64,000 nt of DNA from Portulaca oleracea (lineage: Eukaryota; Streptophyta; Magnoliopsida; Caryophyllales; Portulacaceae). Positions within the stretch are counted from its first letter, which is position 1, and every line of letters starts with the position of its first letter. Made by a program: the position numbers and the translations under genes. The notes beneath the pieces are model-generated. The model was given only the letters and a program-made list of their open reading frames with translations. It had not been told where the DNA came from and ran no database searches. Location of the stretch: positions 4,681,582 to 4,745,581 of the forward strand of contig CM055872.1 in NCBI GenBank assembly GCA_029582165.1. Direction: 5' to 3'. Shown here one piece after another: positions 10,957 to 23,726 of this stretch.

Positions 10957-12737
10957 ATGAAGCACTTGAACCTTGTTGCCCTCGGCGTAATTGTTGTCTT
11001 GTTCTTTACTTCTACTACCTCGGCGACTTCTAAGTTGTTGTTTCAGGTGAGTTTTTATAGCTGTTATTTGTATGAATTATTTGGACCGACGTATTTTTTT
11101 TGCGTGTATGCATAGTAAGTTTAAGTAAATAAGTTTAAACATTATGAAAGATAGCAATTTTTAGTATGAGACCGTCTTACGTAAGTCTATCATAAGACAT
11201 ACCTCCTGCAAAATGACATTTTTAATATTTTACCGTGAATGGTAAGTGAAATTTAGTTGAATTAGCTCCACAGTGTAACATTTTTTTTCCCTATTCAATC
11301 TCCCTCTAATTAACATCAATATAGGGATTCAATTGGGAGTCGAGCAACAAGGCGGGCGGGTTGTATAACTCGCTTAGAAATTCCATTGATGATTTAGCAA
11401 GAGCCGGAATAACTCACATATGGCTCCCTCCTCCAACACAATCGGTTTCACCTCAAGGTACATACATATACATGTATCATTCTTTAATTTTTGTTTTTAA
11501 TTTGATGCACAAGGTGAAGATAATAATCACATAGATGCGTGTTTTCTAAACTTGATTTCCAGGATATCTTCCGGGAAGATTGTATGATCTTGATTCCTCT
11601 AGATATGGAAATGAAGGTCAACTGAAGGACTTGATCAATGCCTTCCATCAAAAAGGAATCAAATGTGTCGCGGATATTGTCATAAATCATAGATGTGCTG
11701 ATAGGATGGATGGAAGAGGAATATATTGTATCTTTGAAGGGGGGACTTCAGATGACCGTCTTGATTGGGGTCCATGGGCCATCTGTCGTGATGACTATAA
11801 ATATTCTGATGGAAGTGGCAACCTTGATACTGGAGCTGGCTACGATGCTGCCCCAGATATTGATCATTTGAACCCAAGGGTACAAAGGGAATTGATCGAT
11901 TGGATGAATTGGCTTAAAACTGAAATCGGTTTTGATGGGTGGAGGTTTGATTTTGCTAAGGGATACTCTCCTAGCATTACTAAGATCTATTTGGAGCAAA
12001 CGAAGCCAGACTTTGCCGTAGGTGAATTGTGGAATTCCATTGCCTACGGTCAAGATGGAAAACCAAGCTATAACCAAGATTCTCATAGATATGAACTTCT
12101 TCAATGGGTTGAAAATGCCGGTGGGGGTGTAGCCTCTCTGTTTGATTTCACCACAAAAGGTATTCTACAAGCAGCTGTCGAAGGTGAATGGTGGAGGATG
12201 AGAGACTCTAACGGGAAGCCAAGTGGGTTGATTGGGATCAAGCCACAAAATGCTGTCACTTTTATAGATAATCATGACACCGGATCGACTCAGAAACTTT
12301 GGCCTTTTCCCTCTGACAAAGTCATGCAAGGATACGCGTACATTCTTACCCATCCAGGAACACCATCAATAGTAAGTTCTTCCCTTAAACTTTTTGGTGC
12401 TTGAAGCTACAAAGATTGTTGGAATCTTAATTACTATACATACATATATGTTTGAAACTCATTTATTACTCTTCTCTTGCAGTTTTATGATCATTTCTTT
12501 GAATGGGGATTGAAGGAGGAGATTGTGAAGTTGGCTTCTGTCAGAACAAGAAATGGGATAAATGAATCAAGTAACTTAAACATAATGGTATCAGATGCTG
12601 ACCTTTATCTTGCAATGATTGACGAGAAGATCATCATTAAACTTGGATCAAGATATGATATTGGCAATATTATTCCATCAAATTTCAAAGCCACCACATC
12701 AGGAAAAGATTACTGCATATGGGAGAAACAAGCCTAG
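10957..12737 (+). CDS. Alpha-amylase gene 2 (secreted, GH13), four exons
   Basis: Tandem paralogue of the gene at 5739, with the same product class and exon plan. Exons: 10957-11046, 11325-11457, 11563-12371 and 12483-12737. Exons 2, 3 and 4 have exactly the same lengths as in gene 1 (133, 809, 255 nt); total 428 aa. The signal peptide is about residues 1-23 ([20 protein letters not shown]). Catalytic motifs [23 protein letters not shown] and FIDNHDTGS are all present, so the enzyme should be active in hydrolysing starch outside the cell or in the endomembrane system. This copy keeps the family-typical THPGTP and GSRYD where gene 1 has changed. It ends in WEKQA then TAG. AATAAA at 12907-12912 is a likely polyadenylation signal. 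The gap from the gene 1 stop to this ATG is about 3.1 kb. Confidence 0.93.
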
Positions 12738-13984
12738 ATATTATGTCCTTTAAAACTACATTCTTCGGGTGAAGTGGTTTACCACTTCAACACCCCACAT
12801 TATTTTCCTTTATTTCCATGTTCAATCCAGTTATTTATACACAAATTATTGCGGCAACAAAAGAATTGTAAAACTAGAAATCTTCAAGGAAACAATATTA
12901 TTTTGAAATAAACGATGATTTATTGAACCATACATGTTCCATAAAATTGTCTGTTAGAAGCAAGCTCAGTAGCTCACACACTTTACATTCTATTGTAACT
13001 GTTTGTTATTGGATTTAACCTTAGAAATAATGTTCTGTTGTTGAATTTAACCTTGGAAAACAAAAGTAATCGATAGTCAAATGAAATTGGATTATACTCA
13101 TTGAAAGTACTATGCTCTTGTTCTCTCAAATTGGTGTTCATGAACATGTGTGATTTTATGAGCAAACATGGATAAATTTATGAGCATTTGATTGATCATA
13201 TACAAATTTGTAATTTGAGTTCATATTTTATATATGACCATAGATTTATAACTTTACATATTTCCAAATTTTAATGAGCATATGTACACTTATTAACTTT
13301 ACTATTGTGCTCATAAAGTACTCCCGAAAATATAATCATAGTTTCGGTAGTCTAGTAGACTATAATAGAAAAAAAAGTCTCCCAACATGTCCTGCTGAGC
13401 AACCAAAAATCTTATAATTTGTTCATTTTAACTGGGCTACCACCTCTAATCTGATGTTTTCAGAATGTTCAGCTACTGATAAACCCATTTACAATCATAC
13501 ATTGTAAATCTGTTTACACAATCCCAGAAAATAATATGGTAAAAACGAAAGACGATCTAGCTGTAAATCGAGTACATAATCGGATAACCCCAGGAAATAA
13601 AATGGAAAAGATGGCACTTCAATTCTCTTGATTCTATCATTGAGTTTGTCGACAAACTCGATCTTCAAGTTGAGATTCGAGTACATGTACAACCACAATG
13701 GCAGACAGCAGTCATCATCTAATCGACAAATCGACGCTTAGCAATGAAGCTTAACAATTATGGACAGATCTGACTACATTAGAGTTTACATTTTCCTGTA
13801 CTTGGAACACTACATTGTCTATAAATGCCCGCACAGAACCTCAAGATAGAACCAAACCAGAGGACAAAAGAGAACCCGTGGACCAACCGTTTCCCCAAGA
13901 AATCATTTAGGTCCCAACCAAACACACCCTTGACTTGCCTTGCCTTGGAAGTGAAGGAAAGAAACGAAAAAAATGCAAAATGGG
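12738..13984. other. Convergent 3' spacer between amylase 2 and the WD40-like gene
   Basis: Should hold both 3' UTRs. Minus-strand frames within it have no recognisable protein features. No repeat boundary seen. Confidence 0.4.
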
Positions 13985-16900
13985 TCAGTTGGACCAAACA
14001 TGTACAAGGCCGTGCTGGTTTCCGGTATATATCTCATAGCGCTCTTCGTCGTAGTAGAGTGCTGTTATGTCCTCGAGAGCCTCTGCAGGTGTGCTTCTTA
14101 TCCTTGATGCCTTTACTCGCTTTTTTGATCCTCTATTATTACTACTGCTACAACTACTACAGTCATCCTCCACATTTGTGCAGTTGTCCGGTCTTATTTT
14201 TGCTAGGCATTTCCCGGTTAAGATGTTACTCACATTAATCGAACCACCTGCATTAACAAGTTACAGATCAATCACCATAACTTCCACTTCTTGAGTAATT
14301 GTATATCATAAAATAAGACAAGATTTTGGCCCTGTTCTTCAGGTAGGGGTCTTGCCCACTTTACCCAACCCAAATTAACTATTCTTCGCATGTTCAATAG
14401 TTAACTTTTCAATTTTACCTAAGCTTGCAAATCCTTATTTTACCCTATCTTATCTTACCCCTCTAACGAACAGAGGCCTGAAATATCAGTTCATAGACCA
14501 TAACGTCAAACCATATTTAGATTCCCTAACTGAAGTTGGATCAGCTAAATTCATCGTGAAAATTCAGATCCAGTCAGACAGGGTAATTGAAACCACACCA
14601 CGTATGTAAAGGTTTAACTGTTTAAGGGACTATATCGAATACTCACAGCTATAATTCTCTATGTTTGTAATAATACATAAATGCAAACTGCCCTTCTTGG
14701 TCAATGGTGCATTGTGCCCAGACCATTTCTTAGAGGTGGACTCAACCATAGCATACAAATCCCAAGAGCAGGATGTTCTCACTTTGTGAGTTACTAGCTG
14801 TATTAACACACCCCCCCCCCCCAAAAAAAAAAAAGGAAAAATCCAACCGAGCTTTCCTCAATTACTCACATGGGAGATCACAGTGAGCAGGTCGATTTAC
14901 CCAGTAAAAAAAATGAAATAAAATGAAAGAAAAAAAGGATCTTACATTTTGCCTCTGACAAAAGATCATCAGTATCCGCTTTGCAGTATGAGATAATGAG
15001 ATCTTGGTCACTTGTGATGTATATGTTGTTTGTATTGCAGTCAGGATGCCACAAGAGGTGATCCTCAAAGGAAGTTACCAGTTCCCCGCGGAAGTTCCAC
15101 ACAGCGACTGTCCGGTTCCTAAAGGTTAAGAACAATTGGTTCTCATAAAGGAAAATAAATGCAGACGGGGTCATGAAATCAGTTTTGCTGACTTCTGTTA
15201 ACTCTGAATTTCGAACCTGAAAATTGCAACATTCAATGTCACGTGACTCGGATCTAACTAAGGCATCATACAAAATCTGCAGTAGAAAGCCATCAAAAGA
15301 TGAAATCAATGACGCAGAGTTCCTTACATCACGGATCTGAAGATTTTCATTTTCTTGCTTGACAAGGAGCTTTTCATTAAATTGTTCAATGAAGTCCACC
15401 TTCTTATTCCGATGGATTGGGTGATTGAATGATTGCAGAACGGTGCCATCCTCAATCGAAAGAATTTTTAGAGGAACATGACCAGAACCTTTGGCAAATA
15501 TCAGTAACATGATCCCTGGACTGTTCAAAGGGATTTCAACCCCAAGGAAAAAAAAAACGGAAAAAGAAAAGGTGAAGGTCAGTACTGAAGAAATCACCAT
15601 TGAGATATCCTACAAAAGCAGAAGAATTTCAAAACACACTGGCTCTGTTCATTTCATAAACATCTACGGAACTTTTGAATAAAAAAACCAGCACTACTCT
15701 AAAGGTTTCACAGCCCCATAAAAGGTCATACACCGCACACACAAAATATGGGACTCCTCTGCACATTCCAGTGCTTCTTTTGAAGATTTCATAAACTCAA
15801 GACTCAAGTACAAATTCTAGAACCCAGCTACAGAATTCAAGGATCATCCACGAATTTCAGAGAATTTTTTGGAACACTTCGTTAGCTCTGCCAGAAATCT
15901 CAAACATACAAAATGTCAGGTGTACACGACTTTTGGAGGAAATCCAGAGGGAACTAAAAGTAAACAAAGAGAATGCTAAAAACATGACAAGAACTGCTTA
16001 TAAAAGCAAATGAAATAGTCGGAAACAAGCACACCATCATTATATTACCAAGAATGACACAGAAAACAGAGGGACCTATAAAATCAAATGCATCAAGGTG
16101 AACTGATGCAAAAAGATTACCTAATCTTAATTTCTTGGATATCTTTGTCAGAAATGGAATACAACATCGTATAGTTCTTCAAGTCAAATACCTTGTAAAC
16201 ACTGCAAAGGGGATGGTATCAAACAATCATTTCAGGAGAACACATTAAAACAGCAGAAACATGCAGAAACAGCAAGAAATTTGACTTGCTCTACCTGTCC
16301 TGAGCAGAATAAGTCAGCACCTTTCCATTTACATCATCAAACTCGACAAAACCCGGCCATTTTAGTGACTCGGACTCAAATAGAGCAAACCCAGCATCAG
16401 GTTTCCCTCTTTTTATATATCTGTAAAGTTCCAAAAAACAATTTTTCAATAAGAAATGGAACACGTAAGCCATCATAGATGAGGTTCAAATGAAGCCGCT
16501 AGTTCTTCATTTTTCACCTTCTTTTTTTTAAATATAGAAGGGGGGAAAGGGAAAGATTAAAAAGTTAACATACTCGATCCTTGTTGTTCTGCATTTCAGA
16601 GAACTGAAATTATCAGAGGCATAAACTGAAACTGTGATTATGGAATCATTGTTTTTGTTGTAGAACAAGCTTCTTATGACCTCATCTGAACTGACATTCA
16701 GAAAGCATATCCTCTGGTTTGTTTCTGCAATAAAAATTAGTTGGTTATTTCTCATTTTAGTGTCACTCCATGTCAAGCATCAGTTAACATAAATCACAAT
16801 GCGAGCATGACAGAAACAAACTGTATGATTCAATAAACCAACCTCGACTGAATGCTGCACATATGCCTGATTGCGCAAGAGCAAACACAATGTCATGAGC

Positions 16901-19140
16901 TGCCACAATTTCAATTATTTTCGATCTCTTCCTCAGGAACGGCAGTACTGTTGGACACTGTTCTTTAGGATCATGTGTATCATACTCTTCCTGAAACAAG
17001 GAAAACCAAGTTGGAACGTACACCCCAAAAAGAAAAGCTTCACCAAAATTTAAGGCAATTACTTTTGTGTGCCTTTCTTTATTTATTACTTATCTTGGAA
17101 GGGGGTTACAGCAAAAGATGGCATATCCAACCAAAATGGCTAGAAATGGTTGAAAATTTGTTTACAAGAAGTCTACTAGTTAGCCAGAAGCCAGGCATGC
17201 AATCATGCATCAATCTCGTTCTTCAATCACGGCTATAGCCTATATGGCATACAAGTATATAACTAGGCTCACTTCCTACAAATATTAATGAAGAATGAAG
17301 GAAATCCAAAAGGTAAAGGAATACAACCATATATGTGCTGCATATTAACGCACAGCAGAACATGGTTCTCATTTTGAATTACTTCTATTTACTGCTTTGC
17401 TAGCAAGCAAGCCAAGCAGAAAAACACCCAGGAAAAGGATCCCATTTACGATCATATACACATTGCACAGCCAAACAAAATCAAAGGAGACAAGTAGGCA
17501 AGTATGTATGCCTGTAAACCAAGCAAACACTTTTTTGGAAAAGTAAACCAAGCGAACACTCATAATAAAGATTGAGGCACCCAAGCAATTACAAGAAGGT
17601 GGAAAAGAAACAGACGCTGACATTTAAAGAAACATCTCGAAAGTTGTAAGCTGTAACACAAGTACACAACACACTAATCAAAGAGATTTTGTTACTGGAA
17701 GACCATTCCTCACTTCCTTATGTACAGGTAAGAATGGAAGCAAGTAGTTGCAAACTCCAAATCATTGCCATAGACTTATATAATCTAACACCACCACCTT
17801 CCTCATCCCTCACTTCTCAATAAGCAGATAAGTTTAGAATCTTAACCCAGCATGCTATAAAGCACTGAGACATCCCCTCTACAACAACAACAAAAAAACG
17901 AAAAAAAAATACATATATACACGGATGTAGTCCCGCTCTAAATGTTGAGTTGAGATTGATTTCATCCTTGGATAGCAGAACTCAAAATAACAAATTCGTT
18001 AATAACCAACGCGGTAGCTACATTTCTGACATGAAGTAGCCGCTCCAAGACAAAAATTAACACAACTAAAGTTACTTAACACACTTACGAAGACTTTCTT
18101 TTACCTACATGGTTACACCTATATGTGCTCAACTGAATATTGATGGCTGCTAGCTAATCCTTACAGCTTCTCAACGTGCATCGTTGCTTGCATAAAAATG
18201 CATGATTATTTTCAGAGAAACTAATTCCCCAAAAGCAAATGCCCATCCCCACAGGCTACACAACTCACATTCTTTAGTCTCAAAGCACATTAACAGATCA
18301 GTAGCCTTCAAATAACCCATTCAACTTGATGGAGAGTGACCCAAAATACTTGCCCACAAACCAAGAAAGTAGCTTGAAATCCTCATATTTTGCATCAACA
18401 TACTTGCCATGTTTTCAGATAAACTCATTTCCGGAAAGCAAATGCCCATCCCCAGAACTCACATTCTTCAGTCTCACCTCTCTAAGCACCATAACATATA
18501 AGTAGACCTCAAATAACCCATTCAACTTGATGGGTAGTGACCCAAAATATTTGGCTATTTGCCCACATAGCAAAAAAAGTAACTTGAACTCCTGATACTA
18601 CTATATGATATCCTCTACACCCTCAGCACAATTTCATAAATCTTCCTGTAAGAACATCATAAGTTACAATCCCAAGTTAATATCAAATCACAGTGATTCT
18701 CTCCATTAATTCCTTACCCTAATAAGTCATCTATCTCTGCTATCATCCCACAAAAAGTTAAACCCAAGTTCCAGTCCACAGTAAGCATTACAATAACAAA
18801 CCCTAAAACCAAAAAGAATAGAATCACCATACAATCAAAGCAGCAGATTACACTAACATTCTCAGGAAGCCCACTTAATGAGTCCAAACACAAATACTAC
18901 TCATTCAACAACAAACACAGACAAGATAAAAACAACCCTAACCTGCAATCGAATATTGCGAAATCGTTCCTGAGCATCGCTCATACTGAACGACCGAAAC
19001 CGTTTGGAGCAAATCTCTCTTCTTTGAAGCTTCCTAACGCTATGAACGAACCCATCGGAACCTCCTCGTCGTCGCTTCTTCGCCACCACTCGCCGAACAT
19101 TGCACGGCCTAGGGTTCGCCGATATCCTTCTCCCATCCAT
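13985..19140 (-). CDS. Conserved plant WD40/beta-propeller-like protein, eight exons
   Basis: Exons on the minus strand: 19140-18943, 16990-16843, 16724-16574, 16420-16295, 16201-16121, 15520-15328, 15216-14946 and 14247-13985; all GT-AG and in phase, 476 aa. The start ATG at 19140 opens a basic N-terminus with VVAKKRRRGG (possible nuclear signal) and FSMSDAQERFRNIRLQ. The body has propeller-like strands (EIVAAHDIVFALAQSG, ASDNFSSLKC, GKVLTYSAQDS, NRTVAVWNFRGELVTSFEDH, NNIYITSDQDLIISYC). The C-terminus is ALEDITALYYDEERYEIYTG followed by NQHGLVHVWSN, a WD-repeat end. It resembles a conserved single-copy plant protein usually annotated as transducin/WD40-like; its molecular role is not known to me. 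Intron 1 is 1.95 kb. Intron 7 carries a small Tourist-like MITE. Confidence 0.85.
14338..14478. mobile_element. Tourist-like MITE in intron of the WD40-like gene
   Basis: Termini GGCCCTGTTCTTCAGG and CGAACAGAGGCC are inverted. A short non-coding element related to the PIF/Harbinger-type MITEs further right. The target duplication is not clear. Confidence 0.5.
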
Positions 19141-19540
19141 CCTTCAACCCCCCACCCCCCAAAACCCCGCCCTAAACCGGCCAAATTTGATGACTTTCAA
19201 GCGCAAGCAATGAACTTCGCAAGTTCGATCATCAATTGGGAGTGATTTCTAGGGTTTTTCGACGACGAAGCGAATAGGGTTTGCAAGAATCGCGAAACAG
19301 GATTCGGGGATATGCTCGCAATACTTCTTGCTTGATCATTCGATTCACAGAGTCGCGGCAAATGGCGGAAACCTGGGTTTTTGATTCGATGGTGAAGAGA
19401 AGATTATGGAGGAAGAAATGAAATTTGAAGAGGGATGACAGAGAAGAAGTCGAGAAGTATAGAAGACAACGAGGTGAGAGCCTAAAAGGCGGTTTTCAAA
19501 TTTGGGGTGCAAAGTAATTTATTATTTAAAAAAAAAAAGT
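19141..19540 (-). other. 5' UTR and promoter region of the WD40-like gene
   Basis: Unique sequence, richer in GC than its surroundings, upstream of the ATG at 19140. No clear TATA box was identified. The inverted-repeat element to its right starts near 19540. Confidence 0.4.
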
Positions 19541-20835
19541 TTTTGGACGATAATATATCAATTTTTATTATTGGACAATAATATCTCTGACTTTTATATT
19601 TAGGTGACATTATTATACCAATAGTAATTAAAGAGGTAGTGAATCGATATCCATACTGACGTGGTTAGCAAAGGGAAAAAAACTACCCCAAACCAATAAC
19701 TCTGTGAACTCCTTCATTTTTTTCATTAATCCACATTACAAAACACTGGTTGGTTGTGTATCACGTCAGTACAAAGACTAGTTTACCACCCCCTTTGTCA
19801 TTGTGTTAGGGCCGACTTTTTTTTAACATGGGTTAGTGAGAAAAACGGCAAAAACGACTCCAGGGGCCTCATATTTTGGTGTAATAATTATAAGGGCCCC
19901 TTATTTTTCTAAATTACTGGGAGGTGACATTATATTTGATGAAATTATTTGGGAGGGACTTTCAGACTGAATTCCGGTCAAAAATTGGTGGGAGACATTT
20001 AATGATGTATTTATTGTGGATTAAGTGTTTGGTGAGTTAAATCAACTCCATTAATTAGGGGGAAATAAAAAGAAATCAAAAAATAAAAATTGAACATAAT
20101 TAAAAGGTTGACCAAATTGAAAACTCGAATCAGTTTGATAGAGAGAGAAGCAGATTAACAAGTTGAACGTCCTCCATTAAAGAAGAGTGGCCATCCTCCA
20201 TTGAAGAAGAGTTGTCATCTTTGGCAAGCTTCCAACTCATTCTCGGTTTCACCTCACTCTTGCTTCCCTCCTCATTGAATATGTGATAAAATGGCAAAAC
20301 AAAGGGAGGGGATGAGAGAGATGAATGTTGAACTAGGAAGGAATGAAGTGACTTAAGTGTTTTTAGTTATTTTTTTTTTAATTTTAAACCTTTAATCTTC
20401 CATTAATGTTAATTACAGTTGAATTCCTTTTAAAACACTATTATGCATTTAATCACTTGGTTCCCGCCAATTTTGGCCGGAATTCAGCCTGAAAGTCCCT
20501 CCCAAATAATTTCATCAAATATAATGTCACCTCCCAGTAATTTAGGAAAATAGGGGGCCCTTATAATTATTACACCAAAATATGAGGCCCTCATATTCGT
20601 TTTTTGGAAAAACGGAGGGGTTAATGGGGTTATTAGGCAAGGGCATGTTATTTTCTCTCCGCCTATCACGTCAGAACAGAGACCAATTAACCACTGATCA
20701 CCCCCAAAGTTATTGTTGGTATAATAATCTCACCAAAGTCTAAAGGTCATGGATATTGTTGTCCAATTGTAAAGGTTGGTATATTACAATCCAATACCCC
20801 AAAGGTCAGTATATTGTCATCCAATATCCAAAAAA
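19540..20835. mobile_element. Long inverted-repeat element, outer arms
   Basis: The left end (ATTGGACAATAATATCTCTG, GACATTATTATACCAATAGT) is the reverse complement of the right end (ACTATTATACCAA-type and TTGTCCAAT-type segments at 20700-20830) with point differences. Such long, diverged arms without coding suggest a non-autonomous Mutator-like or similar TIR element. A second inverted repeat lies inside. No target duplication was identified. Confidence 0.55.
19866..20590. repeat. Inner inverted repeat, about 127-bp arms
   Basis: Arms 19866-19992 and 20463-20590 are near-perfect reverse complements; for example GGGAGGTGACATTATATTTG on the left pairs with CAAATATAATGTCACCTCCC on the right. 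The 470-bp centre is unique and non-coding. Either a separate nested element or the inner part of one element with compound termini. Confidence 0.8.
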
Positions 20836-20855
20836 AACTTCAACTATTATTCTAT

Positions 20856-21133
20856 TGTTATTAAACAATAAAATATATGATCACAATATAGAAAGAATAA
20901 TACAGAAAATAACATATATAAGATCGAGAGATTGAGAGAGGAGAATATGGATGATTTTATTCAAAATCCCATAAAGGTATTTATACTAGTTACATAGCAA
21001 TATTCCAATACAGAATAAACTATATAATGAAACAAGATATTCCCATATTATATCATCCCAATATATATAGATACACAAAGATATATTATTATTATTATTA
21101 TTATATGGACATTCACATATATATTCCATAACA
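20856..21133 (-). repeat. Copia 3' LTR (decayed element)
   Basis: 278 bp bounded by TGTTAT and ATAACA. On the minus strand it is preceded by a purine-rich AAGGGGAAG polypurine tract at 21134-21143. The matching second LTR was not found to the right. Confidence 0.75.
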
Positions 21134-22560
21134 CTTCCCCTTGAATGTCTATTATTCTAAAGAATATGTCTCGTTAAAACTTTACTAGGAAAACCCAATG
21201 AGACAAAGTCTAGCCAAGGAAAAAGAGTGTATGATTCTTTAATGCGTCCACATGTGTTGCCTCATTAAAAACATTTATAAGTCAGACCTAGTGGGACAAA
21301 ACTTCATATAAGGGAAAAATAGTACAACGCACATTAATTCCCCCTGATGAAAACATCAATTAAGATCTTTGAATTGATGTAATTCAACTTCATGAAGCGT
21401 CGAAAGTAGCTTAATACGTGAATCAATTTAAATCTCACTGAAACGAATTTGATTAATATATGTTTCAGCGTGTACATAACTAGTATGAGATCAAGTGTTG
21501 TAGGATTTAGGTAAATATCCAAGATTAGCATAGTTAATGAAACCAATTATGAGTCGATGAGGATAATAAATATCTAAATTACTAGTACCTTCAAGGTAGC
21601 GAAATAGGTTAGATCATGTATGACTGGCAAGATATGTCAACTCTTCAATATCATTTAAATTGGTACTTCAGAACCCAAATACAATACTTCAAAACTTAAA
21701 TACGGTTCTTCGGGACCGATAAATTTCTCACCATCATTTTAAGATCGAAAGGGGGTTGTTTTCATATCAAATGAGCATACCACTGTTGGGGTACTTAAAA
21801 GGGAGTGCATTACCCATGTAACATCATTTTGACATTATTGCTACAAACATTGATTTATGCACAAAAAGTTCTCTCTTAAAATGTGCAACTTGTAACCAAG
21901 GCAATAATAAATTTTACCAAAATCTTTCATTCCAAATGCTTTTGTAAAGCAATCCAATACTTATGAAACTGTTTGGGTGTCATAAACATTATTCAAAACA
22001 CAATTTGGATCTAGATTAATAATTTCCTTTAATTATGCAATATGCGTTCATATTGCTTTAATCACATAGATATCTATCCATAAGTAACTAATATTCTCGA
22101 GAATTTTATTGTGTGCTTCCGCCACTTGAACCCTTCAGGAGTTTTAAATATCATTATCAAATTTCTTATAGACTTTAGCAATATTTATAAAATGCATACT
22201 TAGCTCTTCATGTACTGTCAAATTTAAAGTATCGTGATGTAGTGACACGAACTACATATGAATATATTCATTCATATTCGATACCAAATCTTTGCGAAAG
22301 CACTTATGCAACAAGTTGTTCCTTATACCTTATATCTCATAATCTCCTTTTCTCATTCTGTTTTCACACAAAGACGTAACTATATCGTAGAGCTCTTGCT
22401 TTCACTGGTTGACTATAGTGGGGCATTTTCATAATGGATTGCTATAGTATTGGTTGGTTTCCTATCTAATTGTGAATAATGACTCACTCAGCTAAAGACA
22501 CTAATGACATTTAACTTTTGAGATAAGGTTTTGACAGGGTTTATTTTGGCAAATCCTTTT
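20856..22560 (-). pseudogene. Decayed Ty1-copia element: RNase H end of pol and 3' LTR
   Basis: Minus-strand translation shows shifted pieces of copia pol: GEKFIGPEEPYLS, then YPHRLIIGFINYANLGYLPK with later ...HTSYVHAETYIN, then HEVELHQFKDLN and a stop followed by CFHQGE. These match, in order, the EVPYLS, IGYADAGYLSDP...SQTGYVFTCGG and IGMRRLKDL...CFHQG landmarks of copia RNase H and its 3' end. Stops and frameshifts are frequent, so it is non-functional. Homology further right than about 22450 is not clear. Confidence 0.72.
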
Positions 22561-23726
22561 GGGGAGTTTCCCCTAACATACAATACCACAAACTCTATTC
22601 AATTTATAAACAAATTCATAGGATATAGCTCATTGAACCGAACTATTATTTGATTCTAAAGTGCACAAACCTAAAAATATAACATTACATAAAATGAACA
22701 TGTATATTCTCTCAAACTGCGCGAATCAAATATTAACAATATAACCATATTTTAAATTTAAATTTAGGAAAACACTTTTAGAATAAAGGTCGTGCATGGA
22801 ACAACGTTCTATTTATAGTGGTTCTCACACCTTTCTCTCCTTCCCGTCGATCATCGTACCTTGTCATTATCAATAATTCATTCTTTCCAATATTCTATTC
22901 ATTTTATCTACCTATTTAGTCTATATGTCAATTCTTTCTGAAAAATTTGATCGTCAATTTTTTATTATATATAATAATCTATTACATAAATATATTATCT
23001 TTGTATTAAGAAAGAAAATATTATTATAAAAATAATAATTTCATATTTAGAAGAATATTATAGAAAAAATTATCAGCTAAAATGTTTATTTCAGGTGTAT
23101 TTTGAGACCCGAAGAAATCCATAGTCTGAAAAAATAACCCGAGACCCGAAGAAATTCGAAACCGATTCGAACAACTACCTAATTAAGATCGACACCCAAA
23201 TGATCCAAAATCAAACCAGAACCCCATCAAAAAGAACTTCACCCAAATCAACCCAAACAAGATTCATCCATAAGCAGTCTGAAGCCAAAATGGACCAAAT
23301 GGTGCCCGAAACGAATCGAACTTGGGTGACCCGATGGCAACTGAACCGAGCCCGAACATATTCACTCGATTGCTTATTGTCTCAAAAAAAAATAGTGGAT
23401 CTAACATTTTTAAAAACAAGATGAAGTACTATAAATGCAAGACAACTGGATCCCTAATTCTAGAATTTGTGTTGGTGCATACATAGGTTGGAAGAAAGCA
23501 CAGCTGTTGTTTGAACTTATTAGGCTGATGAGTCCCAAAGATATGACAATGGATAGTCACTTCCACAAAAATACCCATCAACATTTAGTACAAAGGACAC
23601 AAGTATGTTGGGCCACAACATAGTACATATCTTAGGCCCTATCCATATTTGTTTCATAATTTTAGGCTATGCTCTTTATAATTTTAGGATATTTACTATA
23701 AATTGAATTTAAACAAATTCATTTTA
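22560..23726. other. Non-coding DNA with CCCGA-rich patch
   Basis: AT-rich to about 23090. Then a patch of repeated ACCCGA/CCCGAA words (23100-23360) similar to others in this window. No gene seen. Confidence 0.4.

Noticed and set aside
18981..19184. Alternative 67-codon start frame of the WD40-like gene
   Set aside because: It stops before the splice donor; the frame from 19140 reaches the donor in phase and gives the conserved MSDAQERFRNIRLQ.
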